A stretch of 64,000 nt of DNA from positions 5,687,402 through 5,751,401 of the forward strand of contig CM055828.1 of assembly GCA_029582265.1 (NCBI GenBank). The letters are read 5' to 3'. Below the pieces are notes generated by a model. It was not told the DNA's origin and made no database searches. It saw only the letters and a list, made by a program, of their open reading frames with translations. Source of the stretch: Zoroaster sp. YZ-2022. Lineage: Eukaryota; Echinodermata; Asteroidea; Forcipulatida; Zoroasteridae. The translations under genes and the position numbers were made by a program. Below are positions 57,001-64,000 of this stretch, in pieces. Within the stretch, counting starts at the first letter, position 1, and each line of letters opens with the position of its first letter.

Positions 57001-58430
57001 CCCCCCTCCCTCCCAATAAAATATATGATGTTGAATATTTTATCCAGCACAGCTTAAGCTGTGTAGATAACATTTATGAACTGAATTTAATATGAAGATC
57101 CTTTTGCTGGTTCATATTTCAGTGATCTCAATAAACCTGTCAGTTAATTAAAATTAGAATAAGGTATCAATCCCATGCAGGTTTGTGAAATTCGTACTAT
57201 CTTGGTTGATTTGTGATCTCCTTGTGGATTTGTATTGTTGCATCACCGTTTGCTTAACCATCCACAGTACATGTACGTGTACACCCACACAAGCATCGAG
57301 ACATCACAAGTACTTTGTGACAAAGCACCCAGGTCTTTGGGAAAAAAAAACTCACAAATTTGCCTTTTAGATTTGTTGAGGTTCCTAAATCGAATGTGAT
57401 TACATCTGATATACTGAACAGAATGCACCTGTCAAGTTGGAACAAATTCTAAATATCCGATATTAAATAGATATATTTTGTCTTCCTTCTGAACTCCAAT
57501 GAAAAAACACAAATTATAGACAACTTTTACAGTGTAGCCTATTTCAGGAGGGAGTAGTTAAACAAAACAGATTATCCAAGTAAGCAATAATCACACTAAA
57601 TAAATCACTTACATTCAAAATTTCATGCTAAACAGATCACCACATTCAGAAAAAAATTTGGACAAGGAACATTTTCAACTTACATTGGGGATTTCTTTTT
57701 TGAGTTGTACAATGTTTCAAATATTTCTTTAATTTTGGGGATTTTGTTCTATCCATATGTGTGAATCCAAATTTGTCAGTAATTATTGTTTAAAATTTTT
57801 CCTTGTAGAAAGAAAATAATCCAATAATAGCCCCTGTGGATGGTTTAACAACTATTTAGTCAATTATTTAGTGAATTTTTTTCATTTGAAAATGAATTAC
57901 TTCACATTTACAAGAAAAATGAAAGTGTGCAGATTAAAGAACAAAATTGCTGGTGAAATTATTTTAATAAAAAACACGGAATATGCATATTTTAATAAGA
58001 TGGATTTTCTTTTGGCTGATTTATATGCACACACATTCATTCATTCTCTCATAACACTCATTGTCTTTAGTTCCCTTCTACATGCTATGTTGAATTTTTT
58101 TAAGGAACGCTGTGCCTTCCCCCAACAGAACACCCGAGGCAATAGTGAACGGTATTATTACGAAGAAACCCTGTGGTTTGCCATATGATTTTGGGGGATG
58201 TTTTTGTCGGCGTGGTAACGAGCACTAGGAGGCAAGATGGGAATTAGGTACCTGACAACCGGTATCCGTTGTCGAAGATGAGAAGTTGCAGAACTGGTGA
58301 GGAGGAAAACCTGCATTGAAGTAAATTAGAAGTTTAATTGAAATGTCAAGTTTTTGACGTCTTGAAGGGGATGTATTTCATTAAACATGTACTTTCATGA
58401 AAAGTTCACAAATTATTATTTTTTTTATTT
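57001..58430. other. AT-rich intronic DNA
   Basis: A 105-codon frame (57871-58188) lacks recognisable features. No clear repeat family or exon. Confidence 0.35.
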
Positions 58431-58434
58431 GGCA

Positions 58435-58740
58435 TTTTAAAGGGAAGGTACAACATTGGTATTTAAAAATTACAAAATATCAGTTTTACCTAAAAATTAC
58501 CTAAAAATTACTTAAGTTGATGATGGTATCAAACATCCCTATTTTTGTAAGAAAGAGTCAAATATTATTCCCTTATTATACAGTACTTTATCAAAATTTC
58601 ATGAATACAAAGTATATATGTTTTCTGATTAAATATATTTTCACAATTTTCAAAAAAGAAAATTAAAAATGCTGATGTACAGATCGGAAACGACGCGTGC
58701 AGAGACCAGAAACCAGAGACTTTTTCTTGTGGCCTTACAC
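58435..58740 (+). repeat. R68 terminus followed by an end of the AAAGTCTCC MITE
   Basis: TTTAAAGGGAAGGTACAACA starts at about 58437. GACCAGAAACCAGAGACTTT and TTGTGGCC near 58705-58737 match the right end of the 46518-46868 element. Confidence 0.6.
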
Positions 58741-59089
58741 ATTATTGTTTTAAATTTTAATGTATAATTTATTGTTTGTCTCGTTTTTTTTTTTTATACG
58801 TGCTCTGTGGGAAGGCTATTCAGGTATTGAAATTGGTTACCTGAGGTTTCTTTCCTCTTCAACTTGCTGTGATCATATGTGGCATTTTTAGCAACATTGG
58901 TCTTTATGATCGTTTCTTCCATCGATGCTAAACCTTTGCACATTTGTGACAGAATATTTTTTTTTGTGTTTGATATCAAAGTAGTTACATTTTCATGATT
59001 CTCACAAACTATACATGCACACAGTGACATTCTACCATTATTGTTTACAGCTTTCAACTGGTTGGATTCTATAAATTTTTCTTGATTCT

Positions 59090-59330
59090 CATAAATCTTG
59101 CTTTCACAATTTTACAAGTTTGTGTCCTTCACAAGCTGGTTTCAGTACATGTATTTTTTCATTGATTCTCATTCATCTTGCTTGCACAAAGTGACATAAG
59201 TTGGTATACTAGCTTAACCCATCATAGGTTGGTTTCAATAAATGTATTTCTTGATTCTCATGAGTCTTCATGCACACAGTGACAATTAAATGGATACAGC
59301 TTTCCATAGGTTGTTTCTTCTTTTTTTTTA
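59090..59330. repeat. Degenerate TTGATTCTCAT-containing repeats
   Basis: TTCTTGATTCTCATAAATC, TTCATTGATTCTCATTCATC and TTCTTGATTCTCATGAGTC recur about every 75-85 bp, each with CACAAAGTGACA- or CACAGTGACA-like and GGTTGGTTTC-like words. Probably inverted R68 module in tandem. Confidence 0.5.
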
Positions 59331-59699
59331 CAATTTTTTTCCCATGATTGACAAAAATAATGCATGCACGTTATAACATCTTATGACAGCAATGTATATA
59401 CAGGTTTATTTCAATACAGACATTGTATGTTTCTTTATTCTCCTAAAGCATGCATCATGACATTTTACCAGCAGTGTTTACAACCCTGAAATGTAACTTT
59501 ACCACATTGATGATTCAGGCCAGTGAACAGACGGGCATTGTCCCTGTCTCTGCTCTGGAAGTCTACCCTAATGTAATGATACTGACAAGGGAAATGTATG
59601 TCTGGCTTGCTAGTCAATCAATAGAAATATCCACTAAAAAAAAATATTTAAAAAAAAAAAAAAAAATTAGTACAAAGTATGGCTCTGAGGATTAAGGAG

Positions 59700-59960
59700 T
59701 TAGCAAATAACAAAAAAATCACGAGCGACCCGGGGAAGACGAAAATTGCTGAGCAATTAGCGTGCCACGAGTCACTTGATGAAGCCTAAAAGCCCAGGCG
59801 TTGGGACGAAATCAGCATTAATTTTTTGACAGAGCATCAAGGGGAATTTTGTGGAGAGGTGTTAGTGGGAATATGAGCAATTTTCTTGATTGGCCATGTA
59901 TGGTTTTTCATTAGGGAGGAATTAAGACGCAAGCATTTGTATGTGGGAGGCCATTATCCA
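59700..59960. other. Unique block, candidate conserved non-coding element
   Basis: After an A-rich tract, 59720-59860 is of balanced composition with GAGCAATTAGCG (homeodomain-like TAATTGCT on the other strand) and GAGTCACTTGATGAAG. No repeat relatives or splice-bounded frame. Confidence 0.25.
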
Positions 59961-59999
59961 ATTTAATGCTTTTGTGTGTGTGTGTGGCACTTGGGTTCA

Positions 60000-61170
60000 A
60001 AGTCTGAACAGTTGTGACATGGGATTTTCCATTGAAAATCTTTTTAAATTTTTTTTATTTTCACAAAGGACTGTTAAAAGGGCTTTAATAAAGTTTTTAG
60101 ACAGGGAACTTCAATTATGATATGCTTGCATTATAAGACACGTTCATTTTGCCCTTGGGTTGTTTGAACCGTTTACAACCTTTTTACGTCTGGAAACTCT
60201 GGATGTTACTGAGTTTGTCTAGTTTTTATCATTTTTATAAAATATTTTTGTAAAATATTTTTGTCCACATTGTACGTATGTAAGCAGTATTAAGACTGAC
60301 TTCTGTTTGTACATATAAAACAACTGTTACAATGAAACAGTGAAATTCTTCTTCATACTGGAGCCATATTTATCTAGTTCCCAGAATGCCATCAACAGAC
60401 ACCACTAAATGATTACAAATTGAAAGGCACCATACTAGTTTGGTCATGAGCCTCAATCTGAATCCCAAAGACTCCTGTACATTGGAAAACCAAGACGGTC
60501 TTGCCTAATGACACTACCAACATTGATTCAGTACCACCGAACTCAACTTGGTGCACAGTAGGGCAACGTTTGTCAATATTGTGTGACATTTCCCCCATGA
60601 TATTTATAAAACAGTTGTACATTTACATCACAGCTAAGCCTTTAACATTCATATTGTCAGAATACCATCATAAATAAATACTGGGACAGTTTCTTTGAAA
60701 TATTTGATGTGCGTAAGCAGTTGCCATAACCTTGGACTGAAGTCCGTGTTTTCAAATTTTCACTGTACCGTTCCTTGGCAAAATGTCATAAAATGCTCAT
60801 TTACTAAATGAGATATACAACTTTTATATTCAGAAATTTACTAGTGAAAGATTTTGTTGAATCCTTTCTGAGAAAACAACAAAAAAGAAGGAATTGTTAC
60901 TTTAGATACTGTTGTGTGACTTTATCAGGACATGCTTAAATTAAAATAGTTTTCAAAGTTAACAACAAATAAGTCCAGGTAATATTTTGAACAGGAAAGA
61001 CTTTAATTTACTGGATGAAAATGATGTGGATACTTTGACTTAAATACAAATATAAATATAAATTGCCCATTTTGCAATAACAAGTTATAAATTCAGTCTT
61101 TTTATAATATTTGTAATTATTTCGGTATACCGTATCTGTGATTAGTTCAAAAATATCAACAACCGTTTCA
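60000..61170. other. AT-rich intronic DNA
   Basis: Nothing supportable beyond a short ATAAAATATTTTTGT duplication near 60236-60262. Confidence 0.4.
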
Positions 61171-61177
61171 AACATAT

Positions 61178-61353
61178 TTGGCCAATTTCATAGAGCCACT
61201 TCGCGGGGAAAATGCTTAGCAGAACATTTCTCTAAGCAGATTTAGTTGGTCACCAGCGAAACTTTCTCACAAAATGTGTGTATTTTGGCTGGTAGTCTGT
61301 TTTATATTTGCTTAGCAAAATTCTCTGCTTAGCTGCTGTATGAAATTAACCCC
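61178..61353. mobile_element. MITE with GGCCAATTTCATA termini
   Basis: TTGGCCAATTTCATAGAGC at the left is mirrored by GCTGTATGAAATTAACCCC at the right (imperfect). The interior is rich in GCTTAGC/GCTAAGC words. A truncated copy lies at 6776. Confidence 0.65.
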
Positions 61354-61420
61354 AGATTTGAATGTGGATGAAGCCAAGTGCTAACCCATATGGCAAGTAC
61401 ACAACTTTATCTCAACCCAG

Positions 61421-61518
61421 GTTTTGCAATGGAGGGACATGAGCGGTTGTGTTATCTGATCTACCCCAACTGCTTGCTCCAGAAAGCCCTCTATCACTTT
61501 GTTATCTTTGAAAACAAG
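61421..61518 (+). CDS. Weak candidate third exon
   Basis: The acceptor TATCTCAACCCAG ends at 61420 and the donor AAG-GTATGC begins at 61519. The 98-nt segment enters in phase 1, compatible with exon 2, and stays open: G-FAMEGHERLCYLIYPNC..., ending VIFENK. The opposite strand is also open and the polypyrimidine tract is poor. The peptide is not recognised, so this may be a chance match. Confidence 0.2.
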
Positions 61519-61599
61519 GTATGCAAAAAGCCGAGCTGTACATGTGTTATAGAACAAAGGGATGCTTCTGAAAGAGGCAGGTTTTTTTTTCATGGATAG

Positions 61600-62770
61600 C
61601 ATAATGCAGGCATGATATTCTTCCTACTTTTGTAGGAAATCCTACCTTTTGATTTTGAAAATCCTACCATGAAACCGGATTTCGACTAACTTCAGACCAT
61701 GGAATCTTTCCTTGTGTGTCATTTTATTGTAAATACCAAGATAAAAAACAGTTTCCTTGCTATACATGGCTATAGAGGTAAACCGCTATAGGCCAGTATA
61801 TGCCTAATGATAATGGCAAACATTTTCCCAACTTTTTCATTTTCTCACAATATCATCCCTGATAATGGATAACATACAGTATTCTTTATTTAGATTTTTT
61901 TAAAGACTTGTGCACACAACATCATTTGATGATTTTTGGGACTGAATGCAGATATCTTCTTCAGTGACATGTGAACATCCAAACCCACACCCATTTCAAA
62001 TCCTGCACCTGAGTGATTGTATACCGACTACAAGGGGTCTTGTGACTGATATAGATTTGATTACAGAGATTCCTTAAGATCAACTCTTTCTGCAGAAGGC
62101 ATTGATTTCTCAAATTCGGAAAGGGCCCTAAAAACAGAAAAAGCCACAGTGATAGAGCCTAAGCTCTGCTGTGATATTGGGACATGGTGAAGGGAAAAAT
62201 TTGCTTGAATTTACGTTACCATTCTTAGCTTTTTATTCACAATACATGTATACCTCATACATGTATGTTCTCATGACCTCGAACTGAACTTCACCTTGGG
62301 AACCATGTAGTATTTCTAAGGGCTTTTTTTTTCCTCCACAAAACATGCTGCCTAATACAATTATTTCGCCGTGGGGGAAAACCCATAATTAGGCTCCAAA
62401 TGATTATAACATCCCATCCTGGGTATGGCCAAGTTCATGATCATGTCTCATATTTCCCACCATTGAACCCACCAACAACCTCATGCGTCAGTCGCTGACG
62501 TCCATAGTCACCAAAAAACCACATTAAATATCCTTGAACTTCAGAAGGTAGACAATCTCGGGGGAGCCATGCACAGGAAAGTCGTTTTCTTGTAAATAAC
62601 TGTAGGACTCTCTCATTATGTCCCAGTAGATGGCTGTATATTTGCCCGTTTCCAGACTGTCTATATCTCTGGGAGTTTTAAGGATAACTTTCCTACAAAA
62701 TGTTCAACACCACCATAACATTTGGTATAACAATCTTAAAATGAAATAAGCCTTAAAACAACAACGGATT
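61600..62770. other. Intronic DNA without recognised gene
   Basis: TTTTGTAGGAAATCCTACC and AAAATCCTACCATG near 61627-61671 form a short local inverted repeat. Otherwise nothing stands out. Confidence 0.35.
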
Positions 62771-62774
62771 TTGT

Positions 62775-62864
62775 TTAACCCTAACTCCCTAGGCATTGTA
62801 CTAAAACAATAAAAATCCTTCAAAATCCTCCAACTGGCTTTGTTGTCTAGGGAGTTAGGGTTAA
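62775..62864. mobile_element. 90-bp TTAA-flanked MITE, second copy
   Basis: Nearly identical to 10275-10364, with a 14-bp perfect terminal repeat (CCCTAACTCCCTAG) and TTAA on each side. Confidence 0.9.
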
Positions 62865-63400
62865 AATGGACACGGGGGATGGAGTTGTGTGGTTTGTGTA
62901 CAGAGAATCTTGGTTGAGAGATAATGGCCAAATATTGTGAAATATTGAGTAATTCTTTGGAATATTCATGAGTGCAAGATGGTGTTGGCTAGCGGTAGAT
63001 CCAGCCTAGCTTTTCAGGTCGCTTGTACTTTCAGAAACAGTTGGTGGTGTTAGAATGTACTCTTTCTAACCTTGACGGCTTCCATTCATTAACGGGACAA
63101 TCCAACCTTTTATTGAATAATTTATCACATTCCCCCAATGCATGACTACCTCCAGATTTCAAGAATTCAGTTTTGGCTTCCGCAATTGTAACGACTGATC
63201 CATCTTTCAAGGCGGAACGCGTGTACTTTGGTGGATGGCACCCTTTTACGGTAAATGCACTTCATAACTTCTCCAATGCAGGGAGTACGAACCGCAAGGA
63301 CATCGTATTTGTTTGATGGTTATATCTTGGTCGGAGCGTGCTGGCTGATTGATTATACTTGTTTCAGTGTAAAATAATATCAAACAGGCACATGACTTCT
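62865..63400. other. Unique DNA, no feature recognised
   Basis: No exon or repeat signal found. Confidence 0.35.
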
Positions 63401-63404
63401 CAGT

Positions 63405-63405
63405 G

Positions 63406-63437
<32 letters not shown>

Positions 63438-63471
63438 CTTTTTTCTTTCTTCTTCTTCTTCACTCTCCGGA
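63405..63471. repeat. Poly(T) and CTT-rich tract
   Basis: About 33 consecutive T are followed by TCTTTTTTCTTTCTTCTTCTTCTTC. Confidence 0.95.
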
Positions 63472-63813
63472 TTTTAGGATTTGCTTTCTTGATCTGCCAG
63501 AGGTGAAAAAGTGCAGGACAAATTGACAAGTAGTTCATGCAGTTATTCAGAGCCTATTAATCCTCGAAAATATCACCTTGTTGGGCGAGGTATTTTACAA
63601 ATTCATTTACAAAATAATTTACTTAATCAACTGCACACCAAGTAAGTTTCAGTTTAACCTCTTGTCATGTTTGTTCATTTTATTCTAGTATATCAATGGT
63701 GTTTAGGGGCTTTCAATGATTTTTTTGAATCTGAAGATTAGATGTAATCATTAATCCAGTAGTTTATCATATAGAAAAAGTATTTGTTGGTGGGGCATGA
63801 AGTTCAACTATTT

Positions 63814-64000
63814 AGGTGTTCGGCTTTTCAGCCGAACAACTATTGTTATTGTTCCGGTTTTTTTTTTTTTTTTTTACTTCTCCTTCTTCTTCTTCTCCTT
63901 AACTCTTCTCTACATCGAAAGTGCAAGTTAACAATTTCACACAACCTTGAAACTTCACACATATAAAGACCTTATCATGTAGATGAATCTAGAAGTTGTT
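63814..64000 (+). repeat. Hairpin-ended dispersed repeat, copy 2, cut by the window edge
   Basis: AGGTGTTCGGCT-TTTC-AGCCGAAC is a strong hairpin (arms 63818-63825 and 63830-63837), followed by poly(T), CTTCTCCTTCTTCTTC, and sequence (CCTTGAAACTTCACACATAT, ATCATGTAGATG) that aligns with the minus strand of 2090-2180. The element continues beyond the window. Confidence 0.7.

Overview
The window is eukaryotic nuclear DNA: AT-rich, with no operon-like gene packing, sparse splice-bounded coding sequence, many small inverted-repeat transposons, tRNA-derived SINEs, minisatellite arrays and long homopolymer tracts. The repeat types (TACATGTA-rich spacer DNA, tRNA-Leu SINEs with a TATAGCGC-type tail, the GGGGCCAATTTCATAG and CAGGGGTCGAAATTAAC termini) suggest a marine invertebrate deuterostome, most likely an echinoderm such as a sea star. 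That assignment is inference from repeat style; no diagnostic gene is present.

Only one gene is well supported, on the + strand. A TATA box (9198-9205) precedes a first coding exon (start codon 9559 in a GCCATGG context, donor GTAAGT at 9665). A second exon of 57 nt (43665-43721) has a strong polypyrimidine tract, acceptor ACAG and donor GTGAGT. Both junctions are phase 1, so the exons join in frame across a 34.0-kb intron into a Ser/Gly/Asp-rich N terminus of a protein I do not recognise. Later exons are probably outside the window; a weak phase-compatible candidate lies at 61421-61518. Everything from 9665 to the right edge is therefore probably intronic.

The rest is mostly repeats. (1) A dispersed family ('R68') ends in TTTAAAGGGAAGGTAC and carries central arrays of a 68-bp unit; there are five arrays, at 4.3, 6.2 and 23.8 kb and, larger or smaller, at 35.4 and 43.8 kb, in both orientations. 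(2) Several families of TTAA-flanked, piggyBac-like MITEs start CCCTCCTACTA, CCCTAACTCCC or CCAGTTC; one copy contains a 44-bp minisatellite. (3) Other MITEs include a Tc1/mariner-like element at 22.6 kb, an hAT-like one at 39.7 kb, a long-TIR one at 32.8 kb and a GTCG-palindrome-rich one at 13.4 kb. (4) There are two tRNA-Leu-derived SINEs (34.8 and 40.3 kb) and a family ending in an AGGTGTTCG hairpin whose copies lie at both edges of the window.

The most interesting observation is that two unrelated transposon families each contain a minisatellite whose repeat unit includes that family's own terminal sequence, which hints at a shared mechanism by which element ends seed tandem arrays. No protein-coding transposase, rRNA, CRISPR or functional tRNA gene was found. 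Alignments were made by eye, so repeat boundaries are approximate unless exact terminal repeats are described.
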